Source: Panopea generosa (taxonomy: Eukaryota > Mollusca > Bivalvia > Adapedonta > Hiatellidae). Taken from it: a stretch of 64,000 bases of DNA. The stretch lies in the NCBI GenBank assembly GCA_029582155.1, contig CM055905.1, positions 6,264,062 through 6,328,061 on the forward strand, given 5' to 3'. How positions within the stretch are numbered: position 1 is the first letter of the stretch; each line of letters opens with the position of its first letter. The position numbers and the translations under genes were made by a program. Shown piece after piece: positions 43,111-57,300 of the stretch. Under the pieces are notes generated by a model. The model was given only the letters and a program-made list of their open reading frames with translations, was not told the DNA's origin and searched no databases.

Positions 43111-43349
43111 TTCACGATCTATATAGTATTTTATTGATAAGCAAATCACATACTACATTACAATGGTTCCACACAAACATTCATTTGAGAATTTACACTA
43201 CCTTCTGGTCAATACTTACATATAAAAAGTTATATTTAAAACTCATGCATTCATCACATTATAGTATCACTGTTATACGAAAGACGTATCTTTCCACATT
43301 CCGACTCATTCGGCATATTTTCTGATGACTTAATTAGGAGTCATTCAAA

Positions 43350-44260
43350 TATAGACTAGCAGGAGTTTTCATTTACATTCTTCAGGTAAAACAATTAATT
43401 TCTAGCCTCTCTAGAAATGTCTCTGGCACTGCATCTTGCATAGCTTTTTTTGGAGATTCAAGCATTCAAGATTTGGGGGAAAATGAGGCAATTGAGGGGG
43501 AGCAAACTGGAAAATAAAGTGTAACACTGTTAAAAGCAAGTTGTACATCTTTAATTATTATATATAACTTCATGTCATACTACAATATGTCTTATGGAGT
43601 CATTTACCTAGATATAAAGTTTTTAAAGAGGTCCACTAATAGCGTAATAGTATAAAATGACTTTTCCCTGACTTGTCCATATTTTAATCCTTTACTGTGC
43701 GACGTCGAATAACGCCCCATCTGCTAATAGTTTCTGCAACTTTTTTTGCAGAAGTTTTAGTGGGAAATATTTCTCCATTTTGGGATATTTTTTACCTCAA
43801 TTGGCCAAAAAAAATTTTGGAATTTGAATGTAGCCGATTATTGGCCTCTATTTAAAGAAGCTTTTCAACCTTGTTTTGTGCATCTATTTTCTTTTAACCA
43901 TTTTTTACAGAGTCAGCTCCCTATATGAGAATTTGGTTTATTGTTTTTATGGCATCTAACTGTCTGCAATATATGTTTTATTTAAAACTAAACTGAATGT
44001 CTCCCAAATGTGTCGGCAATTAACGAATGAAGTGTACTCAATAACAGTATCATATACATTTGTTTTCAATCACCAAATCCCTGCACTGCTATATGTTTCA
44101 AATAGATGCATCACTAAACTGATATTTGGCATTTGTACAACATTGAAATGAAGATAAACCCTGACCTTTCCACTCCAGCTGTATCTGAGGTCACAGTTAT
44201 TTACCATTATATGTTTGACAGTAATCATATACTCACACAAGTTGTCAATTTGTTTAGTTT
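43350..44260. other. Intergenic, nothing recognised
   Basis: AT-rich; no coding exon with paired splice sites found. Confidence 0.4.
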
Positions 44261-44268
44261 AAACTTAC

Positions 44269-44481
44269 ATCAATTCTGAAACAAAACAATTCGCGCTCGA
44301 TGTCTTCCTGGGTCAAACCAGTACTAAGCATATTTGGATCATGTGTCTTGCTCAATGACACCTTACATGGCCATGGCATGGCCCTCTGACCGTCCAACCC
44401 ATGACCCTTCAACCCATGACCCTTCAACCCCAGGTCAAATGTTCCAACACCATGCACTTCAAAAGTTTTATTTATGTCCAT
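44269..44481 (-). CDS. Possible first coding exon of an unidentified gene
   Basis: ATG at 44,481 then 71 codons to a consensus donor GTAAGT. Contains an internal 15-bp triplication giving LKGHGLKGHGLDG, then a low-complexity-free stretch HDPNMLSTGLTQEDIERELF. CG content and codon use look coding compared with its surroundings. No matching downstream exon found on the minus strand and no family recognised. It could be an exon of a gene overlapping the BAG6 3' region, or a chance frame. Confidence 0.3.
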
Positions 44482-45068
44482 GTTGTAGAATGCTGTTTTA
44501 CTGATATTCTTTTAAATCTGTACCATTTAAACTAATTATATCTTTGACAATAGCATATCTTTGTGTCAAAGCATGCAGACACAGAATACATAAATGGAAA
44601 AGTACTTAAACAGCCAAACTTACGACCACACATTTTTCAGGAATTTTAAGTTAAAATAATTATTATAAATAATATAATATACCATCTGTGCATATTTAAA
44701 TCTTTAAAGGCAATGAAAGATACAAAATATTAATAATAAAGTGGTTACGATATAAACCGACCAACTGCATTATGTATGATGAATTTATAGTTGCACAAAG
44801 AGTGTACTGCTAGTCATTAAGATTTTTTTCATTAACTTTGCATGAGTCAAATTCGACATGGCAGAAGACTTTGATGATTTCTAAATGGGATTTTAAAAAC
44901 GTCTCTGTTTATATGTTTTTTGAAACATTGAAGACATGGTCAAAAATCTTGTTTTTGTGCAAAGAGCCCAGTATCCAGTATATACTTCATAAATAATATA
45001 CTACACATTTATTTTCAATGAAAATTCACCATCTGTCAATAATTTCTGATTATTGCAGTTTCATAGTG

Positions 45069-45341
45069 TCATTTTTTCTTGTCACTCGTTTTGTGGAAGT
45101 ATTCTTCCGAATTCGGGAATCTCTCCGGCTTGTAATCTTTATCACTGTTAAGTCTTTGTGTTAACGTGCTGTTCACCTGAGTGTCAAAAGATTCGTGCAA
45201 GTCTGTATCATTAGTCACCTCATCTGTGAGATTTTCAAGACTGCTGATTGGTTCAACTGCTGCCGCTGCAACTGCCCGTTTAAGGGATTCGGGGAGAGCC
45301 TCCGCTGTGTTGTGTAGGTCGGGCCTATCTTGGGTCATCAA
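45069..45341 (-). CDS. BAG6: BAG6 terminal exon
   Basis: 90 codons and stop: PESLKRAVAAAAVEPISSLE ... STLTQRLNSDKDYKPERFPN. This is the BAG-like C-terminal domain that in the family docks UBL4A. Acceptor TTTTTTCAG. Confidence 0.95.
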   Translation of the reverse strand: MMTQDRPDLHNTAEALPESLKRAVAAAAVEPISSLENLTDEVTNDTDLHESFDTQVNSTLTQRLNSDKDYKPERFPNSEEYFHKTSDKKK

Positions 45342-48300
45342 CTGAAAAAATATAAATCTCTAAGCAATATGTATATACAGTCAAACCTGTATAGATCTCA
45401 CTACACAGCTGAATTTTGTTATTTGTTCTATATAAAATAAGGTCTCGAATTTCCATGGTAAAATAATGAATTCCACATAGAAGTATATTATTTTTACAGC
45501 AGGAAGGTAAACCCACATAAAAAATGCACAATACCTGGTAGACTGACCAGCTCGGACACCCTGAGATTTTTTGAAAAAAGAAGTCCTCAAATGCACATTA
45601 ATAAATGCATATGTTGAAAGCCTATAAAAGTCACTTTTTTAACAGCAGTGATGTCTTATTGCAGTATATGCTATACCAACTTTTGCTCTACTCATCTGCA
45701 GCAAGAAATCACAACCACTATGAACCATTTTGAAAATATTTTAAAACCAAATTATATAGGCCTTTTTTTAAGCATAAGAATCATGTTACCGTGGGACTAA
45801 CTGTGTAGTGAGATGTATAGGCTGTCACCTCTATTAAGCAGCCACTTGTCTTAAGCAGCCACATTTGTTGTTTCCCATTTATATGCTTTCAGAGCAAATT
45901 AACCCGCATTAAACAACAAACCTGTGTTAAAAAGCTAGTTTTGCTCCTTCCCTTCACTAGCTGCTTAAGACAGGTTTGACTGTATTACAAATTGTCTGTA
46001 TTGTTCATTTGTTTCAATTTCATATTGTAAAAATTACTTTCTATTTAAGTACATGTATGTTTGGAATTATTTTTGTGACAGATCACAATACTGTATACCT
46101 ATATACCATATTTCATTGCTTATTTCACAAATAATGATTCGCCTGGCCACAGTCTCCATGATGATTGATATACGACATTGCATCTTATTACCATTCGTCT
46201 CTCATCACTGATTCAAGTGGGATTATTATCAATTACCTAGAGATGGGGTGTGCTCGAGTAATAGTTAATCTTTCAGGATCCAGGAGAGTGGTTAGGTTAA
46301 TTGTTCGTCTATTAGCCCTCGATGGCATCAAAATGATGCTAAATATTCAATCAATCAATCTTTAAAAGTCAAGCTAAATAATCGTGCAGAAAATATCTTT
46401 TTCAAAGATGACCATGTGAAAAAAATAATTGTGAAAGTTGTATGTACCTACATCTAGTAATGGAAAAACAACAAATGCAACATCAATTTCAGACAAAATC
46501 TCTCACAATGATGCTATACTCCTTTTGGCATTGCAAGTCCAAAGAAGTAGCTATTTTTGTACAAAATTGTATACAATTTATACCACCCCACCCCAACATT
46601 TATTCACTTAAAAAATGTATGTTGAATAACTTACTCGTCTACGTTTAGGGGGCATGCCTTGTAGGTATATATCACTGTGTGGTGGCTGTGGTGCCTGGGT
46701 GAGTTGTGTTTCTACATCACGGGAAATCACTGGTACCCATTCCTGTAAACATACATTATATTTCAGTTATCCAACATCAACGGTACCAAGGTAAATGAAA
46801 TGTCACTACATCAGGGGCAAACACTGGTACCCATTCATGTAAACATACAATATACTTGTATCTCTTTTAAGGGATATCAATGGTACCCAGCTAAATGAAA
46901 TTCACATCACAGGCAATTACTGGAAACAATGTATTTTTATTGATACTCAATTATTAATAAATGAGTTGCTCTACATAGATGTCACAGGCAATCATTGGTT
47001 CATGTACAAAATCCTGCAAACATACTAAAATCTCTTATGTATGCTGAAAGACTAAAGAAATGTCTGAATGTATTTTAGAGCTACATTGTCACACTATTGT
47101 TGGCAATATTTAGTTTTAAATTTTTGCTTGTAAAAGTATTTCTTTATCCTTTCAATAGACAATACGGAAGGGGGTTAGAACTTGTTCCTCATCACTGAAA
47201 ACTTCATTTTATCCATGTCCTTTCAAAATAGTTTTACCACATATATTATAAAATCTGTAGTTTGAAAATGTGTTTAGTTTAACCGCAAGTTCATTTAATT
47301 TGTATATCAGAGTTCCTTACATGTATGTCTTCATGTAGAATAAAGAAGGATAATGGGTTAAGAAACTTACTTCTCTTCACTGAAAATCCCTTACAAATAT
47401 ATTCAAGTCACTTATAAAAGAATTTTACGTTTTACTATATGTAACTTACTGACGGTACGACGGCCTGCCATTCAGTGCCTGCTGCTTGTGCACCGGAAGG
47501 CGAGGGCTGGTTGTCCGGTTCTACGACTGGTTTGCTTGTATCTGCTGAGGCAGCTCCCTTTACGCTTGCTGGCGATGACAGTTTCACTGAGTCAATTTCA
47601 ATCTAAGAAACAAACAGTTCAAACTGAGATTCCATTTGAAACTAGAATATGTGTCTGTACACTGACTGATCAAGCTATAGATCGGAAAAAAATTGATAAA
47701 TATCGAACCTGACCTATGTTTTATATACATGTATATACAGGTACACACATATTATTAATTTATTCAAAAAACATCTTCAGATGTTAATAATTGGAATCCA
47801 ATTTTTAACTGGATGAACAAACAAATGAAAGAAAGGATGGACAGACAATGGTAACAATAATGCCCCATCACCAGTCTTAACAAAACAACTGAAATCTGAA
47901 TTATAATACACATCTAAATCTGAGCTATAATACACATCTAAATCTGAGCTATAATACACATCTTAATCTGAACTATAATACACATCTAAATCTGAGCTAT
48001 AATACACATCTTAATCTGAACTATAATACACATCTAAATCTGAGCTATATTACACATCTAAATCTGAGCTATAATACACATCTAAATCTGAACTATAATA
48101 CACATCTTAATTTGAGCTATAATACACATCTACGATGTAAATCTGAACTATAATACACATCTAAATCTGAAAACCATACAAGGCTCCACCATGGAACAAT
48201 CTTGAGTTGAAACTTCCGCTCTGTATTGTTTCAGTATCTTAATGTTAATAGCAATTGTTGTAATACATGACAGTTTTCAGTTTTATTTTCATAACAACCC

Positions 48301-51300
48301 CAGTGGCTTAACTATCTAAGTTTGTCAACCTATACATGTAACCCCTTCCAGAACCACTGTTTTCAAACTGTAAGTGTTCTGAATTATTTTTAACATGCAT
48401 GTCACCTATGTTCTTGCTCTATTCGTGCCTTAGCTAATATACATGTATATGAAATAATAAGGACAAAATTTGTAGCCTGTTATGTTCGTAAAGCCGGGCC
48501 CAATTAGCTCAGTCAGTTATGTGTCTGACTATCAATCCAGGGGTCAAGAATTGAAGTCATTAGTTACTTGCGGAGATAGGGTTTGCTTGGGTACTGGTTA
48601 ACTGATCATCTGTTAGCCCTTGATGGCATAAAATGATGCTAAATATTCAATCAATCAATGTCCGTAACAACTCTACACATTTACCTCTGAAGCGCCAGGT
48701 GACAAAGTGGGGGTACTTGTTTCCATCGGTTGTTGTGCTGATTTGGGATTCTGCGTAGGCTTGCTTACACGTTTCGGTGATGGAGCTCTGAGTGGAGATG
48801 GGTCTCTCTTGGCCCCTCCTCCTGCCCCGGCTGCCGACTTTCCTGAAGTGGTCTGTGATGATGATGATTTTGGGGTTGAGGATGATGGTTGTCCGGGTGT
48901 TTTATACACAATGTAATAACTAACTTCTCCCTCGGTTACAGTTATTGTAGGAATAAATTCACTAAGCTGTCGTGACGTCATTGATCCCATCCATTCTTGT
49001 ATGAACGGATTCACTCCTGCTGTTAAGTTTCGCTGTAACGGTAGAAAAGGCAATAGATAGATTATAAGAAGACTTTATGTTTATTTATTTTACGGAGTAT
49101 TAATTAAATTGTAGTGGTACAGTAGATTTTATTCATCAAATGGTCACATTTTAATGATTTTTTATACTAATTTTTATTAGCTCAATTGTGAAAAAAGTTT
49201 GGGTAACAGCAATTTTGAGCAAGTAGGTAGAAGCATGGCAAACAATTTATTTTTTAAGGATTGCCTGAAATGAGACACTTACCAGTCTGGCTGACATAAG
49301 CAGCTCAACAGCATCCATTCCTCCCAAACATCGACTACACAAGATCAACAACTCTGCCAATAATCGACGTACACATGCATACAGATCCTGACCAAAATTG
49401 GCATCATTGTCTGTAAATTTGATGTTAAATATATAAATATCAAAGTTAAAAGATAACAGCACAAGCCTTTCATCTGATTCTCACTAGTCAGTTCTTTTCT
49501 AATGTTTAATGGTCCAATCACAACTTCTATGTAAAAATCAGGAGTGGTATTCACTAATCATTCTTAAGAACATTCTTAGACTTGGAACTTAACGATGAGT
49601 TTTGAACAAGAAGCCAATAGGCCTTAACAGTCACCTGATTATTCTTTATGACATAAAGCTATATGAATCTATTTTCCAACTTTTGTCAATAAAACATAAG
49701 CATCAACCATCAAATCAGCAACAACAAATTACATCGAAAACCAAATGAGTCGATTTAGTCATCAAAAATCTTTGGTCATTTTCTCTTATACAGATTTAGT
49801 AAAGTTGGCCCACCTCTAGGGCCAAACTGTGAGATCTAGGGACATGCAATTCACAATTTTTATAAAGGACCAATATACATCCATAATCATGTTCACCATT
49901 TGTTTCCCTGTGCTTCCTTTAGTAAGAAGAAGTTTTTCAAAGTTTACCTTAAATTTGACTGTTTTGGCCCCACCAACAAGGCCCGAGCAGGCTGGGGACC
50001 AAGCAATTCACAATTTTGATTCATCCTTAGGTACAAAAGCTGCATACAGTATTTCATTACCATTGAGCTTACCATTTTTTAGAAGAAGCTGAAAATGTCA
50101 ATTGTTTACGGATGCATCGACAGATGATGCACGGCGACGGACAAAAAGCGATCCCAAACAGTCCCTTGAGACAAAAACCTTAAATCACACTTACATGTAG
50201 AGACCATTTTTAGGCGAAAATCTACAAGAATGTAGGTACACCTTATAGATAGTCAAATTAACTCTCACAACTATTCTATATGTCATGGTAAACCAGATAG
50301 TGAAGGTTGAAATTTCAACTTTCAAGCTCAAGTCTAAGCATATTCTCAAGAATGATTGGTGAATATGACCCCAGGTCTGCTAATGGAACATCAATTGATT
50401 TTAACAAATTTGAAACATTTTTTAATATAGATGATGGAGTTCTCTATGGCCAGGTGAATAAGACCCTGTTGTCCTCTCACCGCTGAGGTTGTAATTTCGA
50501 GCTCAGCTCAGTCAAATAAAACTTTGCTAGTTACTTTTGGAAGAATGGTGATTCTACTCAGATTCATTCTGAGGTCTGCCTCTGCCAATAAACTTGGATA
50601 GGCCATATATAACTTAGTGTATGTAAAAACAACTTTCCTCTAGAATTCATCGTAACTTTAGTGTATGTAAAAAACAACTTGCCTCTCTTTTTTGTCATAC
50701 ATGTAACCTTAGTGTCTGTAAAAACAACTTTCCTCTCAAATTCACCATAACTTTAGTGTCTGTAAAAACAACTTTCCTCTCATATTCACCATAACTTTAG
50801 TGTCTGTAAAAACAACTTTCCCCAACAATATACTACATATAGACAAAAACTTACCTCTGGAATTCATTATCAATGATATCACATTGACAAACTGTTGATT
50901 GAAGAATCCGTTTAATGTTGCACTGAAATCTATATGTGGTCTTGGTGTTGCACTATTCTGTTATTATAGAATAATATAAGCTATACATGTATATGTGTTA
51001 ATGCAAACAGATACTTTCGCCATAAATATCAATTAATAATTCAAGGAAATAGTAAGATGCATATGGTCTTTGAAGGTAAGTAAAACATGACACTTTCTAA
51101 TCAGGCATGCCAGGCTCAGATAGAACAGTCGGTAGCATGTCTGACTATGAATCCAAGGGTCTGTTACCTGTAGCCCTCGATGGCAGACACTGAATATTCA
51201 AACAAACAAAACAAACTTATCATGCACCTAAAAAATTATCTAATTTTAAAAGTGACCAATTTTGTACATTCTTTATAAATTGCCACACCGGGCCCAATTA

Positions 51301-54300
51301 GTTCAGTTGGTTACACGTCTATCAATCCAAGGGTCATTAGTTCGAATCCCCGCCCGGCAACAGTCTCTGTGATGACTGATATATGACATTGTGTCTCATT
51401 ATCATTTGTCTTTCACTGCTGATTCAAGTGGGAAAGTTATCAGTAACTTGCTGAGATGGGGTGTGCTCGAGTACTGGTTAACCATTCAGGATCCCGGGAA
51501 ACAGTGGTTAGGTTAACTGATTGTCTGTTAGCCCTCGATGGCATAAAAATGACACAAAATATTCATGTAAGTATTCTAACCACTGTTTCCTTGGATCCGG
51601 GCAAGTTAACCAGTATTCAAGCACATGCATCTCAGCAAGAAACTGGTAACTTTCTCACTTGAATTAGCTGTGAGAGATGAATGACAATGAGATATTATAT
51701 TTATATCATCACAGAGATTGTGGCCATGTGAGGATTTGAAATCACAACCCCTAGATTGATAGTCAGATCTGCTTCTGACTGAGCTAATCAGGGTCGGTGA
51801 AACTAAAGGATGAGTTTCCTACTGTAATTACCATAACTCAAAAAATAGCAAGAATTATTCATTAGCTACATGATTGTAAAGGAGGATTTAGCTGTACGAA
51901 AGCTATTGTTTTTTTAATGGGAACACCGCAGCATGGTCTAGTGGTAAAACATCTGCCTCCCATGCAGAAAGTCGTGAGTTCCATCTCCAATCGGTTCATA
52001 CCAAATGCTTGAAAAACTATGCTAGAAGCTTCCTTGCTTGGCACTCAGCATTAAGGGAAAAGTTCTAGGTCATTTGGCCCGGTGTCAGTATAATGTGACT
52101 GGGTGGGTTATCATACCATATGTCTGCGATATGATACTCCAGTGTGACAGCAATTAGAATACTGTCTCAAGTCAACACCATCACGATATGACTGAAAAAG
52201 TATTGAAAGTGGCGCTAAACACAAAACAAAACCGTTTAAAGAGTTTGACATCAATTTCAATACATTACAGGTTATATGTATTGCAACAACTTTTGTTGGT
52301 GAAGCAAGACCCAAGATATATGAAGAGTCAAACCTATCTTAAGCAGCCAATCAAGGGAAGGAGCAAAACTAGTCTTTCTAAGATAAGTTGCTTAATATAG
52401 GTTAAGCATAGTAATGGGAAACAGCAAATGTGGCAGCTTAAGACCAGTAGTTGTTAAATAGAGGTGACAGCTTACTTAAAGGCAAGAACTTTGAATGAAT
52501 CTGAGTAGAAGTATTGTCCTTTCATAAGAAACTAGCATATAGGAAAGAACTGCATGAATCTGAGTAGAAAGATTGTCCTTTCACAAGTAACTAGCATACC
52601 AGTTACAGTCAAACCCTGTCTTAAGAGACCACTAAAGGGACATCTGAAAAGAGGTCTCTTAAGGCAGGTGGTCTCTTATTGGGTTAAAAAAAAATTGTGT
52701 TGGTATTTTTTTTGTTGTATATAATGCATGTACGTTTCCATCATTTTTAGGGCTTTCACCCCTGTTTTAATGTTAGACATTTTCTCTTTGCTGAAGATAT
52801 GGCAAAGTTGATAGAATATCGCAGTATGAAACCACAATATTGAAACCCAGTCAAATAAACCTTGATATTCATTGTCTTACAGTTTACTCATTTTTGTCGT
52901 AAAAAACTTTCAAACCATCCATGAAAACAATGACAAACTGTCTTGTCTTTAGTTTCCATTTTAATCTAATCAAAAAGCCGATCAAATAACCAAACGTAAT
53001 TATAGTTTTAATCATAATAAAAAAAAATATAAAAACAAACGGCACACAGTCCAATCTCAATTTTCCAATTTAACCTGATCAAAAAGTCCTAATCAAACCT
53101 ATTTAATATTTTTTGTCGTAATAAAAACAAACAACGAACAAACCTCAAACTGTCCAATCTTTAATTCCAATTTTATTTAAGTAATTGACGATCCTTTAAT
53201 CGTAATAAAACAAATAAGCAAACATTTCAATTTATTCCACCCAAACAATGATCAAACTGTTGATATATAATTGGGGTTAAAGTGTTTTAACTCTTATAAC
53301 TTGTTATCGAACAATTATCGCCTTTTACCACAAGACACTGCAGTATTTGGCCTCGGGTTATTTTTAGCACGTTACCTCAGAGATCGACAATTTGACACTT
53401 ACATATTTGTCACTGCACACAAAGCATGATGCTGAAATTTCACACCTCGTATATTTGTTGTCGTATGGTAAAGGATATTTGTTGAAATTTGATGGATTTT
53501 AAGTGGTCGCTGGTCGCAGAAAGCAAGTGGTCGCATGTATAATTATGAATGAAATTCGTTGGGGGGGGATTTAATGTGGTTGTTTACATCAGGGGGTTGC
53601 TTATAACAAGTGGTGCCTACTGCAAGTTTGACTGTACTAGGAAAGAACTGTGCATGAATCTAAGTGGAAACATTATCCTTTCATAAGTTACTAGCATATA
53701 GGAAAGAACTGTGCATGAATCTGAGTAGAAAGATTGTCCTTTCATAAGTTACTAGCATATAGGAAAGAACTGTGCATGAATCTGAGTAGTAAGATTGTCC
53801 TTTCACAAGTTACTAGCATAAAGGAAAGAACTGTGCATGAATCTGAGTAGAAAGATTGTCCTTTCACAAGTTACTAGCATAAAGGAAAGGACTGTGCATG
53901 AATCTGAGTAGAAAGATTGTCCTTTCACAAGTTACTAGCATAAAGGAAAGAACTGTGCATGAATCTGAGTAGAAAGATTGTCCTTTCACAAGTTACTAGC
54001 ATACCATTTTACATAAAGTGTTCAGACCGCTCGGCAAGATATCACATGCATCATGTGACAGGATGGACATGACCAACAAACACTATATGTGCAACCGCCC
54101 ACACCCACCTACCATGACATTTGATATACGACATTGCGTCTCATTATTATTCATCTCTCAACAATGATTGGAAAAGTTATCAGTTACTTGTGGAGATACA
54201 GTAGGTGTGCTCAAGTACTGTTTAACCTCTCAGGATCCCAGGAAACAGTTTTTAGGTTAACTGATCCTCTGTTAACCCTTGATGGCATACAACTGATGCT

Positions 54301-57300
54301 AAATATCAAAACAAAACACTTATAATCTAATGATTAGATGGTAGAAGCATTAATACCACAATTAATAAAACCTTAATAATGAGTGCTCCTACCACAGTAT
54401 CCTGTATCTCTGGCTGCATGGACTCCACCAGTATTTGCACTCGCTCTCGTAAATTTTCTGGTGTGGCCGCGGCTCCTGTCAAGGACTCTGCTTGACATGA
54501 ATTCACGCAGTGGCCCTTGAACACGGTTCAGAGACTGGGGATGGCCATAAAACACTTGTATGAGATCTGTGATCTGTAGATGGGACAGGACGCAGGACAA
54601 GATGTCATTGATGAAGCCTACAATAAACAAGTAAGAAACAGGATATATAGGTTTTTAATGGATAATTGATACACTTTCTGGTTGTATTATGGCAGAATAA
54701 CCAACTTGATTTTCTGCATACTATAATACAAAAACACTGACATACATGTACTCACAAAGAGTAGACCTTTTTGGTTTTACTATTGAACATAATATTATAC
54801 ACTTTTAATCACTTTAAGAGTGGCAGTAGTAGTAGTGGATAGAGTGTTGGCTGCTCACCCAGTGGTTCATATAATCTTTAAGCTTTCTTTGCAAATGACC
54901 TAAAAATAAATTAGCATAAACTTTTTTTAATGGAGTTTTCAACAAATTTCAAGGAAGACCTCAGATAGAACCAGCATCCTTTCACAAGTAACTGGCAAAC
55001 TTTCTCGCATAAAGTTTTTGAAGCGAGTGGATTTCGAACCTATGACCCAGTTGGAGATCAAACCCACAATTTTCCGCATACAAGACGGATGCTCTACCTT
55101 TAGACCACCGCTGCAGTTCATATGTAAATGTTTATGAACACCGTACCCAAACCGGACGTTCCATAAGTTCAGATAACACCTGATTCATTACCAGTGAAGG
55201 CAATTTTATCAAGAGAAAGGTTAAGGAAGCAACAGCCTACCAACAGTGGAAGCCATCCCTCAATAGGGACGATTTTTTTCCCCTTAAAATGTGGGGATAA
55301 TGAAAAATTATTGTAAATAATGGAAAACGTCACAAAATAAGTAACTTTCTGGTTGTATAATGGTATACTGACCCACCTTCAAAACCCCCTTTCTGGTTGT
55401 ACAATGGTATACTGACCCACCTACAAAACCTCACTTTCTGATTGAATAATGCTATACTGACTCACCTACAAAACCTCACTTTCTGGTTGTATAATGGTAT
55501 ACTGACCCATCTACAAAACCTCACTTTCTAATTGTATAATGCTATACTGACCCACCTACAAAACCTCACTTTCTGGTTGTATAATGGTATACTGACCCAC
55601 TTAGAAAACCTCACTTTCTGATTGAATAATGCTATACTGACTCACCTACAAAACCTCACTTTCTGGTTGTATAATGGTATACTGACCCATCTACAAAACC
55701 TCACTTTCTAATTGAATAATGGTATACTGACCCACCTACAAAACCTAACTTTCTAGTTGTATAATGGTATACTGACCCACCTACAAAACCTCACTTTCTG
55801 ATTGAATAATGCTATACTGACCCACCTACAAAACCTCACTTTCTGATTGAATAATGCTATACTGACCCACTTACAAAACCTCACTTTCTGGTTGTATAAT
55901 GGTATACTGACCTACCTACAAAACCCAACTTTCTGGTTGTATAATGCTATACTGATCCACCTACAAAACCTAACTTTCTGATTGAATAATGCTATACTGA
56001 CCCACCTACAAAACCTCACTTTCTGGTTGTATAACGCTATACTGACCCACCTACACAACCTCACTTTCTGGTTGTATAAAATGGTATACTGACCCACCTA
56101 CAAAACCTCACTTTCTAATTGAATAATGGTATACTGACCCACCTACAAAACCTCACTTTCTGATTGAACTAGAGCTATCACTGAAGGTGATTAATACCCC
56201 CGAACGCCGCCATGACAGAAAATGGTTTACCATTGTATGAAGTTTTATTAAATTATATCCAATAGTTTTAAAGTTATGCTCCAGACAAAAAAAATGCTTA
56301 ATAAAAGAGAATGTTATGGATTGAGTTTTTTGTAATTTTAATTTTTTTATGGTTTTGTTAAAATTAAAAACGGTCTTTTTAATTATTGTGCAGTGTACAA
56401 GCTTTCATGGCAATCAATAAATGTTATACTTTTTCGAGTTATGTTGAGGGACAACAATTTTATGGATAAGAAACAAACAAGAGCACTAGGAATACAATTT
56501 CTTGTACACTGCACTTCCTCTCATTATATTCTACCATTGTTTGAAGTCTGATGAAATTCCATCCAGTACTTTAAAAGTAATGCTCAAGACAAGGGAAATA
56601 TATCAAAGGGCAATAACTCTGTAATTAGCAAGAATAGAGTTATGTTTCTTGTACACTGCACTTCCTGTCATTATATTCTACCATTGTATGAAGTTTGATG
56701 AAATTCCATCCAGTACTTTAAAAGTAATGCTCAAGACAAGGGAAATATATCAAAGGGCAATAACTCTGTAATTAGCAAGAATAAAGTTATGTTTCTTGTA
56801 CACTGCACTTCATGTCATTATATTCTACCATTGTATGAAGTTTGATGAAATTCCATCCAGTACTTTAAAAGTAATGCTCCGGACAAGGGAAATATATGAA
56901 AGGGCAATAACTCTGTAATTAGCAAGAATAGAGTTATGTTTCTTGTACACTGCACTTCCTCTCATTATATTCTACCATTTTATGAAGCTTGATGAATTTC
57001 CATCCGGTACTTTTCAAGTTATGCTCCAGGCAAGAAAAAATATCAAAGGGCAATAACTCTGTAATTAGCAAGAATAGAGTTATGTTTCTTGTACACTGCA
57101 CTTCCTCTCATTATATTCTACCATTGTATGACGTTTGATGAAATTCTATCCAGTACTTTTCAAGTGATGCTCCGGACAAGGAAAATTGCAACGGACAGAC
57201 CGACCGACAGACCGACAGACCGACCACAGGGTGACTCCAATATACCCCCTCAAACTTCGTTTGTCGGAGGTATAATAATGCTATACTGACCCACCTACAA

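Noticed and set aside
48707..48916. Plus-strand frame antisense to BAG6
   Set aside because: Shadow of the Ser/Pro-rich BAG6 exon.
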